A DNA stretch of 64,000 bases from Photobacterium angustum (GTDB lineage: Bacteria > Pseudomonadota > Gammaproteobacteria > Enterobacterales > Vibrionaceae), in the NCBI RefSeq assembly GCF_002954615.1, contig NZ_MSCJ01000003.1, forward strand, positions 1,240,001 to 1,304,000. The letters are read 5' to 3'. A program made the position numbers and the translations under genes. The stretch's first letter is position 1. Every line of letters begins with the position of its first letter. The notes under the pieces are model-generated. The model saw only the letters and a program-made list of their open reading frames with translations. It did not search any database and had not been told where the DNA came from. Positions 1-8,944 of this stretch are shown here, piece by piece.

Positions 1-605
1 CACTTGCTGAACTTGATTTCGAACAACGTGATATTGATTTAAGGCAAAAGCCTGCCGAAATGTTAGACATAACACAGAAAGGAACCGTACCTTTACTTGT
101 ATTAGAAAATGGCGATTATATTGATGAAAGTTTAGAAATTATGATCTGGGCTTTGAACAAAAATGACCCTCACAATTTACTATTGAGTCATACTCCTCAC
201 TTCTTTCCTGAAATGCTCAGCCTTATCGCAAGAAATGATCATAAATACATTTCAGCATTAGATCACTATAAAGCCGATGCTCGCTACCATAATCCAGAAG
301 TACCAATATATCGTAAACTGTGTGAATCATTTCTAACCGATCTCGAAAACCGTCTGTCTAACCATCAGTATTTAATGACAGATACATTGAGCCTAGCTGA
401 TTACGCGATATTACCTTTTATAAGACAATTTTCGCATATTGAACGTCAATGGTTTAGACAAGCCGGTTATCCAAATATAAAGCAATGGTTAAGTAGTCTT
501 TATCAAGACCCTATTTTTTCAAAAGCAATGAAAAAGTATCCATTATGGGATAATAGAAGAAGCACAGTTACTAATAAATACAATGACTTAACCATGACAA
601 ATTAG
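1..605 (+). CDS. Glutathione S-transferase-like protein, 5' end cut off
   Basis: The reading frame is open from the first complete codon at position 3, and the residues before the first ATG at 60 (RDIDLRQKPAEML) continue a glutathione S-transferase thioredoxin fold. The gene therefore starts outside the window. Visible family features are the cis-proline loop KGTVPLLVLE and the glutathione-contacting stretch DESLEIMIW, followed by an all-helical C-terminal domain containing LADYAILPFIRQF. It resembles the small bacterial GSTs of the YibF type. These proteins are cytosolic and usually conjugate or reduce with glutathione, but the substrate here cannot be told. No neighbouring gene suggests one. 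Confidence 0.8.
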   Translation, partial: LAELDFEQRDIDLRQKPAEMLDITQKGTVPLLVLENGDYIDESLEIMIWALNKNDPHNLLLSHTPHFFPEMLSLIARNDHKYISALDHYKADARYHNPEVPIYRKLCESFLTDLENRLSNHQYLMTDTLSLADYAILPFIRQFSHIERQWFRQAGYPNIKQWLSSLYQDPIFSKAMKKYPLWDNRRSTVTNKYNDLTMTN

Positions 606-747
606 TGAATTAGCTATGAATTTTGCGTAGCGAATGTCAGCGCTATGTTAATAACTAAACTAACAACAATAGCTTAATAGTTCTGAAATATTCCTTATTC
701 AAATTAGCTGAAGGTTGATTAAACCTCATTTTTAATAAGGAATTTTT

Positions 748-3078
748 ATGGTAAACGATAGTCGTCGCTCATTTATAAAAAAGTCTGCCGTTGTTAGTGC
801 AGGCGCTGCTGCAATTAGTACAACCCCAAATGTGTTTGCAAGTATTGAAAAGGCACTTTCAATTCCTGCAAACCGCAAGCATGGCAGTATCAAAGATGTT
901 GAGCATGTCGTTATTTTAATGCAAGAAAACCGTTCCTTTGATCATTACTTTGGCACAATGCCGGGGGTTCGAGGCTTCGCTGACCGTTTTCCATTAAGAC
1001 AACCTAACGGTGATTTTGTTTGGAATCAGCACAACCCAAATCCAGATGAAGTAAGTACTTTCAAAAAGACCTTATTACCTTGGTATTTTAATACTAGCAA
1101 AAATATCGGATACGAATTTTTTGCAGGTACTCCTCATCTGTTTAATAATGCACAATATGCCAATGCACACGGTAAAATGGACCAATGGCTACCGAATAAA
1201 ACCGATAGGACGATGGGATATTTCACTGAAAAAGAGGTCCCTTTTCAGTTTGCTCTCGCTAACGCTTTTACCTTATGTGATGCATACTATTGCTCAACAC
1301 AAACAGGCACTAATCCTAATCGTGTTGTCCATTGGTCAGGTACAAATGATGCTCACGCAAAGAAAAATGGCCCTGTCATCAATAATAATCATGAAAATTT
1401 TTATACACCAGATGAAATAGAAAACGGATATAAATGGACAACCTATCCTGAACGATTACAACAAGCAGGTATATCGTGGCGTCTAGTGCAGAATATTAAC
1501 AATAACTACACAGATAACCCGCTTGCTGGTTTTAAAACCTTTAGAGATGCACACCATAATAATCCATCAGCACCTTTCTATTTAAATGGTATCGGAACAG
1601 AAACACAACCTTCCATCGAAACATTCCGAGAGCTTTATAATAGTGAGGAAGGTTTACCCAAGGTCACTTGGATTGTTACTGAAAATGATTTGTCTGAGCA
1701 TCCAGGTTGTTCAACTCCAACCTTAGGTGCTGCTTACACATCTGAAGTCTTAGATATACTCACTTCAGATCCTAGTACTTGGGCTAAAACGGTGTTTATT
1801 GTTAATTTCGATGAGAATGATGGCTTATTTGACCATATGCCACCACCGTCTGTTCCTCACAAAACACCAGATAACAAGGTATACGGTAAGTCGAACATCA
1901 GTACCCATAATGAGTATTATTATGATACCGATTATTCAAAAACTGAGGAAAATGTTGATAATTTTGTAAGCAATGCTTCACATGGATTAGGACCACGTGT
2001 CCCTTGTTATGTTATTTCACCGTGGAGTATTGGGGGGAATATTAACTCACAGGTGTTTGATCATACCTCAGTTTTACGCTTCTTAGAGAAAGTAACAGGC
2101 GTTGAAGAGCCGAATATTTCCACTTGGCGACGTGAAATTTGTGGCGACCTCACCTCTTGTTTTGACTTTGAAAAGCGTAATGACGCGATTGATATTCCAC
2201 AGGGTAAATCAGAATCTGAAGCCCATCAGTTAAAAGCAGCAGCAGAAAAAGAACATGAGAAACATTCGACTAAACCTGGACATGAGCGTGAGTACGGTTA
2301 CGATGAGTCTGGAAAAAGAACGAAGCCACAAATGAGTTTAGTTGGTTTACCTGTTGTTACACAAAACGGTTCTCGCCCATCTTGCCAACTTCCATATGGA
2401 CCGAAAGTAGATATTCATTTTAAACCTGATGCCGTAATGTTTGAATTCGCTAACCAAGGTAAACAAGGCATCGTATATCAAACCTATAACTACCTTGCAC
2501 ATAATGAGCCCCAGCAAAACAAATTTCTCGCACCTGAAAATAGCCCATATGATATGACCATGCCGCGTCAATACAGTGTAGCGTCTAAAGGGGCTAATAA
2601 CCTTGAGCCTACAATTTCAGATAAGTGGACATTTGGTGATCACAGAGACTTTGATTTAATGACCTTTGGTCCCAATGGGTTCATTCGTAGAGTTAAAGGT
2701 TTTACATCTGAGCATAGGGAGATGCCAATTGTTTCAATCGATCACAGAGAGACAAGAGCAGGTCATGCTAACCCTCATCTATCGATTAAAATTCAAAATC
2801 GCTCTAAACAAACTCAAGTGATCACACTAACAGATAATATTTACGGTAAAGATCCTGTGGAGCTTCAGATCAAGGCTGGAAAAGTAGAGCATATTGCTTA
2901 TAAAGCCTGTAAACACTGTTGGTATGATTTATCAATAACAGCAGATAATTGTAAATATTTTTCACTACAAGCCGCAGGACGTATTGAGATGAATCACAAA
3001 CACAACTTTAAAGCTGTGACAGATCCTGAGATGGGTAACTTTTCTCGCGATAACGATTTAAGTAGCTTAATGAGTTAA
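748..3078 (+). CDS. Phosphocholine-specific phospholipase C, Tat-exported
   Basis: This 776-residue secreted phosphoesterase resembles the Pseudomonas PlcH/PlcN family, which releases phosphocholine from phosphatidylcholine and, in some members, sphingomyelin. A twin-arginine signal (SRRSFIKK, residues 5-12) precedes a hydrophobic stretch ending near NVFA, so the protein should be exported folded. The phosphoesterase domain begins around residue 50 with HVVILMQENRSFDHYFG, the conserved metal/nucleophile region of this superfamily. The last 250 residues fit the two small beta domains (DUF756) typical of the family. Length matches the family. A good ribosome site (AAGGA) sits before the ATG. 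The gene stands alone, followed by a hairpin terminator. It may be a virulence or nutrient-scavenging factor; haemolytic activity cannot be read from sequence. Confidence 0.9.
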   Translation: MVNDSRRSFIKKSAVVSAGAAAISTTPNVFASIEKALSIPANRKHGSIKDVEHVVILMQENRSFDHYFGTMPGVRGFADRFPLRQPNGDFVWNQHNPNPDEVSTFKKTLLPWYFNTSKNIGYEFFAGTPHLFNNAQYANAHGKMDQWLPNKTDRTMGYFTEKEVPFQFALANAFTLCDAYYCSTQTGTNPNRVVHWSGTNDAHAKKNGPVINNNHENFYTPDEIENGYKWTTYPERLQQAGISWRLVQNINNNYTDNPLAGFKTFRDAHHNNPSAPFYLNGIGTETQPSIETFRELYNSEEGLPKVTWIVTENDLSEHPGCSTPTLGAAYTSEVLDILTSDPSTWAKTVFIVNFDENDGLFDHMPPPSVPHKTPDNKVYGKSNISTHNEYYYDTDYSKTEENVDNFVSNASHGLGPRVPCYVISPWSIGGNINSQVFDHTSVLRFLEKVTGVEEPNISTWRREICGDLTSCFDFEKRNDAIDIPQGKSESEAHQLKAAAEKEHEKHSTKPGHEREYGYDESGKRTKPQMSLVGLPVVTQNGSRPSCQLPYGPKVDIHFKPDAVMFEFANQGKQGIVYQTYNYLAHNEPQQNKFLAPENSPYDMTMPRQYSVASKGANNLEPTISDKWTFGDHRDFDLMTFGPNGFIRRVKGFTSEHREMPIVSIDHRETRAGHANPHLSIKIQNRSKQTQVITLTDNIYGKDPVELQIKAGKVEHIAYKACKHCWYDLSITADNCKYFSLQAAGRIEMNHKHNFKAVTDPEMGNFSRDNDLSSLMS

Positions 3079-3092
3079 TTTTAATAGTAGAA

Positions 3093-3128
3093 ACCAGACA
3101 AGTTATTGTCTCCATTAGCTTGTCTGGT
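3093..3128. terminator. Bidirectional hairpin terminator between plc and speG
   Basis: A perfect 10-bp inverted repeat, ACCAGACAAG at 3093-3102 and CTTGTCTGGT at 3119-3128, lies in the gap between two convergent genes. The tract after it is only partly T-rich, so it is a probable shared terminator. Confidence 0.7.
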
Positions 3129-3135
3129 ATTCTAA

Positions 3136-3660
3136 TTACTTATTACGGCTCAAGAAATATTCATCTTGTAAGATATACATTCGCTTAATGTCGCAATACT
3201 TACCATTAATGAAGATTTCTTTCACTAAATGGCCTTCTTCTAAGAAACCACACTCTTCATACAGATGGATTGCTTTTTCATTCTCAACTGCCACATGCAA
3301 ATATACTTTATGCAGGTTAAGAATCGTAAACGCATAGTTTAGTGCACGGTTAATTAAAGTACGCGCGTAACCATTACCCTGAAAATCAGGGGCAATAATA
3401 ATCTGAAATTCCGCTGTACGGTGAATATTGTTAATTTCCACCAGCTCAACAAGACCAATTGACTCTTCATCTTCATTTTCAACAATAAAGCGACGCTCAG
3501 TACTATCATGAATGTGTTTACGATATAGCTCTTCGAGCTCTGCAAACGACTCATAAGGCTCTTCAAACCAGTACGCCATAATCGTGCGATTGTTATTTAA
3601 TTGATGAATAAAGCGAAGATCAGTACGCTCTAGTGCACGTAGACGAATAACATTACTCAT
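3136..3660 (-). CDS. speG: Spermidine N1-acetyltransferase
   Basis: This is a 174-residue GNAT-fold acetyltransferase that transfers acetyl from acetyl-CoA to spermidine or spermine and limits polyamine toxicity in the cytosol. The sequence closely follows the Vibrio SpeG pattern as I recall it: [17 protein letters not shown] at the start, [10 protein letters not shown], the acetyl-CoA loop [13 protein letters not shown], and [19 protein letters not shown] near the C-terminus. Length equals that of Vibrio SpeG. The start ATG is preceded by AAGGA. It is convergent with the phospholipase gene and is probably transcribed alone. Confidence 0.93.
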   Translation of the reverse strand: MSNVIRLRALERTDLRFIHQLNNNRTIMAYWFEEPYESFAELEELYRKHIHDSTERRFIVENEDEESIGLVELVEINNIHRTAEFQIIIAPDFQGNGYARTLINRALNYAFTILNLHKVYLHVAVENEKAIHLYEECGFLEEGHLVKEIFINGKYCDIKRMYILQDEYFLSRNK

Positions 3661-3799
3661 TTATCTATATCCTTGATAGTAATGGAGCAGTAAATACACA
3701 AGCCTTACTGCTGATACGGAAAAAATACCACTTTACCTCACAAAAAAAAGAGAAAACTTGTAACAAGATATTCAACAAAGCATGCCAATGTTCAGTGAC

Positions 3800-4702
3800 C
3801 TAAAGTGGCGTTACTATTTCTGCGATTAACTCAAGGAAACAACTTACTTTCGATGCAACATGTTTACGTGTTGGGTAAAGGGCATAAACGTCAATTTCAG
3901 GGAATATGTAATCATTAAATAATAACGTTAACTCACCTGATTGTAGTTGTGTCTCAATATAAAATTCAGGTATACGGATAATACCCAATCCATTTTTAAC
4001 CAGTTCTAGTGACATTTCCGTATTATTGCTCAATACGCGCTGCTGTACCTCGACTAGTGTTTTGTTTCCTGCTTTATCTAGGTATTCCCACATATTGAAT
4101 TTTTTCAAATTTGTGTAGCAAAAGCAGCTATGAGCGGATAACTCTGAGGGATGTTGAGGGTAGCCATAGTCTTTTAAGTACTGTTTTGATGCCACTGTGC
4201 AAATTCTGCTGCTATAAATACGCTTACAAATTAAACTCGAGTCATCTAATTTAGCAGTAGCGCGAATAACTAAATCATAACCGTCGGCAATCACATCAAT
4301 AGGCTTATCACTCATATCTAGATCAAGCGTTACTTCAGGGAATCGAGATAAATATGTTGTGAAAACATCGGCTAAATAATGTTTACCAAACCAAACTGGA
4401 CAACTAACTTTTAACGTTCCTTTTGGCTCAACGGTACTTTGTGTTATTTCCGCAACGGCTTGCTCTGCATCACTAATAAGTTGTACACACTCTTGATAAT
4501 AAGTCTTCCCTTCAGGAGTTAAAGCAATGCTCCTTGTGGTGCGATTAAGTAGTCGAACCCCCAATCGGCTTTCAAGTTTGGCGATTTCTTTACTTACATA
4601 AGAATTAGAGTGTCCTGTAACTTCGGCAGCTGCGCCAAAGCCACCGCACTTCACAACTTGGACAAACACAGTGATGCCATCAAACAATTTATTATTAGCC
4701 AT
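3800..4702 (-). CDS. LysR-family transcriptional regulator
   Basis: This 300-residue protein has an N-terminal winged helix-turn-helix (about residues 5-62, containing the family signature with SYVSKEIAKLESRLGVRLLNRTTR) and a periplasmic-binding-protein-like effector domain. It belongs to the subgroup that often sits beside quinone or flavin reductases. It is divergent from the FMN reductase gene at 4820, with a gap of about 117 bp that should hold both promoters. By LysR habit it probably controls that gene and itself. The inducer is unknown. Confidence 0.88.
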   Translation of the reverse strand: MANNKLFDGITVFVQVVKCGGFGAAAEVTGHSNSYVSKEIAKLESRLGVRLLNRTTRSIALTPEGKTYYQECVQLISDAEQAVAEITQSTVEPKGTLKVSCPVWFGKHYLADVFTTYLSRFPEVTLDLDMSDKPIDVIADGYDLVIRATAKLDDSSLICKRIYSSRICTVASKQYLKDYGYPQHPSELSAHSCFCYTNLKKFNMWEYLDKAGNKTLVEVQQRVLSNNTEMSLELVKNGLGIIRIPEFYIETQLQSGELTLLFNDYIFPEIDVYALYPTRKHVASKVSCFLELIAEIVTPL

Positions 4703-4819
4703 ATGGAATCTATCTAATCACTTTTAGCCTATTAATTACATCTGAACTCTAATATACACTCTGTACAAAGGTTAACAACGGCATGTTGTTAAAAGACTTG
4801 TGGATATGGGGATTTAAAA

Positions 4820-5347
4820 ATGAAACTACTTGCTTTTGCGGCATCGAACAGCCAACACTCTATCAACCGTGCATTAGTGACTTATGCAGCATCACAAGCT
4901 AATACCGATGACGTTGAAATTTTAGATCTTAATGATTTTGAGATGGCGATTTACAGTATTGATCGTGAAAATAATTCAGGCATTCCAGAACAAGCACAAA
5001 TCTTATTCGATAAGATTGGCCAAGCGGATGCTATTTTAATTTCGTTTGCAGAATATAACGGTTCATATACGTCGGCTTATAAGAATGTTTTCGATTGGAC
5101 TTCACGTATAGATCAAAAGGTTTTCCAAGGTAAACCAGCGATCATGCTAGCTACTTCTCCGGGTCCAGGTGGCGCTGCAAGTGTATTAAATAGTGCTGTT
5201 ACGTCTGCACCTTATTTTGCCGCAGAGGTGGTAGGATCATTATCTATACCTAGTTTCTATCAAAACTTTGATTTAGAAAAAAACAAATTGATTAATGATG
5301 ATTTAAACCAGCAATTAGTAACACTAGTTAATAAGTTAGGACATTAA
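4820..5347 (+). CDS. NADPH-dependent FMN reductase family protein
   Basis: This 175-residue flavodoxin-fold protein belongs to the NADPH-dependent FMN reductase/chromate-quinone reductase family. Visible elements are the FMN-phosphate loop near the N-terminus (AASNSQHSINRAL), the conserved ILISFAEYNGSYTSAYKNVFDW segment, in which the usual PEYN is AEYN, and a glycine-rich GPGGAA turn. These enzymes reduce quinones, azo compounds or metals with NAD(P)H, and the physiological substrate here is unknown. The divergent LysR gene is the likely regulator. Two hairpins follow the gene. Confidence 0.82.
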   Translation: MKLLAFAASNSQHSINRALVTYAASQANTDDVEILDLNDFEMAIYSIDRENNSGIPEQAQILFDKIGQADAILISFAEYNGSYTSAYKNVFDWTSRIDQKVFQGKPAIMLATSPGPGGAASVLNSAVTSAPYFAAEVVGSLSIPSFYQNFDLEKNKLINDDLNQQLVTLVNKLGH

Positions 5348-5401
5348 CAGCCTACAAAACATAAGGCCGATGATTGTTTATAATCAAATCGCTTTATATG
5401 T

Positions 5402-5438
5402 GCGAGTAGTAACAGATGTAAGACTCACGACTACTCGC
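5402..5438. terminator. Hairpin after the FMN reductase gene
   Basis: GCGAGTAGT (5402-5410) pairs with ACTACTCGC (5430-5438), a 9-bp stem with a long loop. There is no T run, so this may be a structured 3' end rather than a full terminator. Confidence 0.45.
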
Positions 5439-5463
5439 TCTAATTAGCTATTAGATAAATTAT

Positions 5464-5500
5464 AAGATTGCTATACCTAAGCGCTAGATAGAGCAATCTT
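5464..5500 (+). terminator. Likely rho-independent terminator
   Basis: AAGATTGCT (5464-5472) pairs with AGCAATCTT (5492-5500) and is followed by CTTTTCGCTT on the plus strand. It would end the FMN reductase transcript just before the convergent mop gene. Confidence 0.6.
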
Positions 5501-5513
5501 CTTTTCGCTTCCA

Positions 5514-5723
5514 CTATTCAGTTGCCACCATCACACTTGATGCTTTAATAACAAGCACGGCTTCTTTTCCAACAGCAAGCCCTAGATATTCACAAGATTT
5601 CTTAGTTAAAATAGACGTCAACGCTACACTCGGCGCTACTTCAACAGTCACTTCAACATTCACAGCACCAACTTCAATATTGGTGACAATGCCCTTAAGC
5701 TGATTTCTTGCACTTAGTTTCAT
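5514..5723 (-). CDS. Single-domain molybdate/molybdopterin-binding (Mop) protein
   Basis: This 69-residue protein is one Mop/TOBE domain, beginning MKLSARNQLKGIVTNIEVGAVNVEV, the standard start of molbindin repeats, and ending with VGKEAVLVIKASSVMV. Molbindins bind molybdate in multimers and act as cytosolic molybdenum stores. The length equals one family repeat. It stands alone with no modABC transporter near it. The window does code for molybdenum reductases (DmsA at 18.3 kb, TorZ-like at 53.6 kb) that would need the metal. Confidence 0.88.
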   Translation of the reverse strand: MKLSARNQLKGIVTNIEVGAVNVEVTVEVAPSVALTSILTKKSCEYLGLAVGKEAVLVIKASSVMVATE

Positions 5724-6009
5724 TTTTCTATTCCATAGTCATGAAATACTCACAAAGCTGAACAGCCCTGCACCTAAATCCTTTTTAGTTTAGATAAACG
5801 GTTAAAAAGTACGTCAGACTATGGGTAAAATATACCTACCCAAAAACGTATCATAAAAAATAGATCGTTATTAATATGTCGTAACTTGCTATTTTCTTTA
5901 TAAAAACAAGCGTTTTAGACAATATTGGTCACATTTAAACGTTTGAGACGTGAAATTCGTATAATTTTGTATCATGCTTAAAGAGCAATAGCGTTAAAGG
6001 AGTACGCTT

Positions 6010-6768
6010 ATGAGCACAAGGTTATGTGAAACCGCCAGCCTAGAACTCGAAGTTCAAAGTGCTGTACAGCAAATCCTAACTACTATGGCGTTGAATCCGT
6101 CATCTAACAGCCATAGTGCAAAAAAGAGTGCGTGTATCTTTCAAAATAAGATCACTTATACGCTCTATCTACTTCTGCAATCATTTCAAGGGGAATCTCT
6201 CAATACCATTAGCAAGCAATGCCATTATGGAACTAATGTCAGCTTTCAGAATTTTGATCAAATAAGTCAGAAACTGACTGAGGTTATTCGTCAATCACAA
6301 CATGATTTTGCTATTAGAGCGGCTAATAGGCGTGGAACGCTTACTCATATCACGCAGAAAGAAACAACTGAATTAGTTGAAAATACATTTAATACTGAAT
6401 GTGAAATGGTTATATCTGCTTTATCTATTCAACAAATGACATCACTCATTAACACATTTACAACGCAAGAAGATATCACCGAAAGTCTCGATCTTGTTTT
6501 TAGTCGAGTCATTGTTAACCAAGATATTGATGAAGGTTTCCAACTATCAAAACAAGCGACATACAAACTTGTCGAACAAATTTCTCATTCGATTACTGGT
6601 GAACTATGCCAACTTATTTTAACGCAACATATCAGTCAACAACACCAAGAGGATTTTGAGCAATACTTGCATACGGTCAGAACACTTGCTGAGCATTTTG
6701 TAAGTCAATCCTATTTACTCAATGCCCCTTTTCTAATAGATAAGACTGATTTCGATAATTTAGAATAA
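6010..6768 (+). CDS. Hypothetical protein, no recognised domain
   Basis: This 252-residue soluble protein is rich in Gln, Ser and Thr and looks mostly helical. It has no signal peptide or membrane segment, and I do not recognise a family. The start ATG has a strong ribosome site (AAAGGAG, 6-7 bp upstream), and the gene is followed by a 12-bp hairpin, so it is very likely a real, singly transcribed gene. The upstream 286-bp gap (5724-6009) shows no further gene. Confidence 0.7.
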   Translation: MSTRLCETASLELEVQSAVQQILTTMALNPSSNSHSAKKSACIFQNKITYTLYLLLQSFQGESLNTISKQCHYGTNVSFQNFDQISQKLTEVIRQSQHDFAIRAANRRGTLTHITQKETTELVENTFNTECEMVISALSIQQMTSLINTFTTQEDITESLDLVFSRVIVNQDIDEGFQLSKQATYKLVEQISHSITGELCQLILTQHISQQHQEDFEQYLHTVRTLAEHFVSQSYLLNAPFLIDKTDFDNLE

Positions 6769-6770
6769 CT

Positions 6771-6800
6771 ATAAGTAGCAGGACTACTCCTGCTACTTAT
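6771..6800 (+). terminator. Hairpin after hypothetical gene
   Basis: ATAAGTAGCAGG (6771-6782) pairs perfectly with CCTGCTACTTAT (6789-6800), loop of six bases. There is no long T run, but the stem is strong and immediately follows the stop codon. Confidence 0.55.
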
Positions 6801-6884
6801 TCAACAATTCTAATATTGAACATTGCTTAATAACGCGTATGATCGCAAAATCCATTTACCCTTATATAAAAGCAAGCCTTCATT

Positions 6885-7241
6885 ATGCCTATGTTGTTAC
6901 GTTATATAGTAAAAAACTGGAAAATTATTACCTTCCTAATTTTAATCGTAATTACAATTTTATCACTATTACCTCAACCCAGCTTACCCCAAGTACCAGG
7001 AACAGATAAAACACACCACTTTATCGCCTATAGCGCATTAATTTTTGCTATTGGGCTGAAAATGCCTAAAAACTGGTATTGGCTATTTATCGGCTGTATT
7101 GCATGGAGCGGAGCAATTGAGTTAATCCAGCCTTATGTTAACCGTTATGGCGAATGGTTAGATTTAGCTGCAAATACTGGAGGGTTAATCACAGGGTTTA
7201 TTCTGGCTCGTATTTGTTTCAAGCTATTTTTATCAAAATAA
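6885..7241 (+). CDS. VanZ-like small membrane protein
   Basis: This 118-residue integral membrane protein has three or four hydrophobic segments, including IITFLILIVITILSLLP, YWLFIGCIAWSGAIELIQP and GGLITGFILARICFKLF. The pattern KTHHFIAYSALIF...AIELIQPYVNRYGEWLDLAANTGG is the VanZ-like family signature (a His-rich first loop, then an ELIQ...R...DLAAN motif). The name comes from a teicoplanin-resistance accessory protein; most chromosomal homologues have no assigned function. It stands alone. Confidence 0.82.
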   Translation: MPMLLRYIVKNWKIITFLILIVITILSLLPQPSLPQVPGTDKTHHFIAYSALIFAIGLKMPKNWYWLFIGCIAWSGAIELIQPYVNRYGEWLDLAANTGGLITGFILARICFKLFLSK

Positions 7242-7407
7242 ACCATAAGCATTCAAATTAATGATGGCAGTTAATTATCTTATATATCTTCCACATAGAA
7301 TATTGTGAGATTTGTAAAGTTAACGTCAAACATTCTGACAATATTTGCTTTTAGTCACACTTTTTTTAAACTACTTATTCTGATGGCTAAGATAGGTAAT
7401 AAAGATA

Positions 7408-8076
7408 ATGACATATAATATTGGCAGAGCAACTTATTACCCTAGCTTAAATCTTATCAGTATAAATAATCAGGAAATCATCCTTGAATTTAATGAAGTG
7501 AAGATTCTTAATTTTCTTATCAAAAACACCAACAAAATTACAACAATAAAAAATATAAAAGACGTCTGCTATCCAAACGATAGTCATGCTGAAGATGTTA
7601 TTAACATTACTATTAATAATATAAAAAAGTTAGTCAACAGCTATCAAAACAGTAGTACTTTTTTAATATCTTGTGTAGGTTTTATCTATTTCAAATCAAT
7701 CGGTATTGATAAAGGTGATGCTAGTCTTCTTAAACACTTTCTTGTTTATTTGTCACTTACTTTAATGCTGGTATCGGTTTTACTATTATTAAACGCACCA
7801 AACAAAGAGTACGTAGATGACGGTCTATATCTATATCAAATAAATAATAACGGGCACACAGTCAAGGTTATAAATAATATTGATAATAAAATAGATAGTA
7901 ATATCATTAATGAATTAAAATTAGTTAATGAAAACATCACTATATTTTACTTTGAAGATAAATATAATGTTACTTTTTCAATATTAAGTGCAAAAAAAAA
8001 TAATAAAAGCCATGTTGTAAATAAAAAAAATACAAACCTACTATTTTCAGAGTTAGATAGAGTATTAAAAATATGA
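7408..8076 (+). CDS. ToxR-like membrane-anchored transcriptional regulator
   Basis: This 222-residue protein has an N-terminal OmpR/ToxR-type winged helix (about residues 1-95), one transmembrane segment (about 109-130, FLVYLSLTLMLVSVLLLLNA) and a periplasmic domain of about 90 residues. This is the ToxR/TcpP/CadC layout: DNA binding in the cytoplasm, sensing outside. The periplasmic part contains no cysteine, unlike ToxR. The next gene overlaps by four bases (ATGA), the usual arrangement of such regulators with a small membrane partner. The pair is visibly richer in A+T, with many Asn/Ile/Lys codons, than its neighbours, which suggests horizontal origin. Targets are unknown. Confidence 0.75.
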   Translation: MTYNIGRATYYPSLNLISINNQEIILEFNEVKILNFLIKNTNKITTIKNIKDVCYPNDSHAEDVINITINNIKKLVNSYQNSSTFLISCVGFIYFKSIGIDKGDASLLKHFLVYLSLTLMLVSVLLLLNAPNKEYVDDGLYLYQINNNGHTVKVINNIDNKIDSNIINELKLVNENITIFYFEDKYNVTFSILSAKKNNKSHVVNKKNTNLLFSELDRVLKI

Positions 8077-8543
8077 AGCGTTATTACTTTTTACTTACAT
8101 GCTCATTATCTCTTTTTGTCTTTTCAGCTAGCTATTTTATAAACTTACGTTCAATGGCTGATTTGGATGGCTTTTGGCATGCATGCGAGGTTCACAAAAC
8201 ACCTAGGAATAAAAGTGTGATTACCGAACGAAATATAAAAATAGAACACAACGCATATAACGCAACTACCACACAAAAAGGTGGGAAATATCACCACCTA
8301 ATAGTGCTCGAGTCTAATGGAATCGTGCATCACACTGCCGATAACAAATTCAACTATAGTGTTAACAGTTCTGCATTAAGCTACATATCAAAGACAACAC
8401 ATCAAAGTGATCTTTCTGATAGCTATAGAACCATAAGCAATATTAACCAAGAATCAGGAAAAATAATTTATTACAATAAAGAAATTTGGGTTTTGGAATA
8501 TAAAAAACAAAATAAGTTAGTCATTTACACACGTCTAATATAA
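8073..8543 (+). CDS. Small membrane-anchored partner of the ToxR-like regulator (FidL-like?)
   Basis: This 156-residue protein has one N-terminal hydrophobic anchor (residues 4-23, YYFLLTCSLSLFVFSASYFI) and a periplasmic domain of about 130 residues. The topology and position match the partner proteins of ToxR-type regulators (ToxS, TcpH, and FidL beside MarT). The early segment FWHACEVHKT, ahead of a beta-rich region ending in WVLEYKKQNKLVIYTRL, reminds me most of FidL-like proteins, but that is a weak recognition. It is translationally coupled to the regulator by an ATGA overlap. It probably stabilises or tunes the regulator. Confidence 0.6.
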   Translation: MKRYYFLLTCSLSLFVFSASYFINLRSMADLDGFWHACEVHKTPRNKSVITERNIKIEHNAYNATTTQKGGKYHHLIVLESNGIVHHTADNKFNYSVNSSALSYISKTTHQSDLSDSYRTISNINQESGKIIYYNKEIWVLEYKKQNKLVIYTRLI

Positions 8544-8944
8544 ACGCATGACATAACACGCATAAATGGACAAAAAAACATCAATTAGATGAGCAAAATT
8601 TATAACTCTTTATCATTTGTACTAAATATAAGATTGCTATTTTTAAAAAAACTGCGCTACAAATCAAATAAAGTGAATTTAAATCAATAAATTAAGTTAA
8701 AATCACAGAATACTCTATAGTAGATAAAATCCATACGAACACTCAATCATCTTGTATTACAAATAAAATCCTAGCACTATTCACGATCTATTTTGATAAC
8801 TGGAAATGTGTAACGACTACGTACGCTTAATTGAGCAAGACAAATTTTATACGTCCATAGTCTTTACAACATTTTAGAAAAATGTTCTTTGAATCAACAA
8901 CAAAACAATTAAAACGCTACACTAAAACAGTTTGGGGAAAAACA
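8544..8944. other. Non-coding stretch upstream of ktrA
   Basis: About 400 bases of AT-rich sequence lie between the FidL-like gene and the preferred ktrA start. I see no open frame with a ribosome site, no strong hairpin and no repeat. It presumably holds the ktrAB promoter. The last 63 bases (from ATG at 8882) are open in the ktrA frame and could extend KtrA by 21 residues. Confidence 0.5.

Noticed and set aside
8544..8944. Riboswitch upstream of ktrA
   Set aside because: No recognisable paired structure; ydaO-type potassium riboswitches belong to Gram-positive bacteria.
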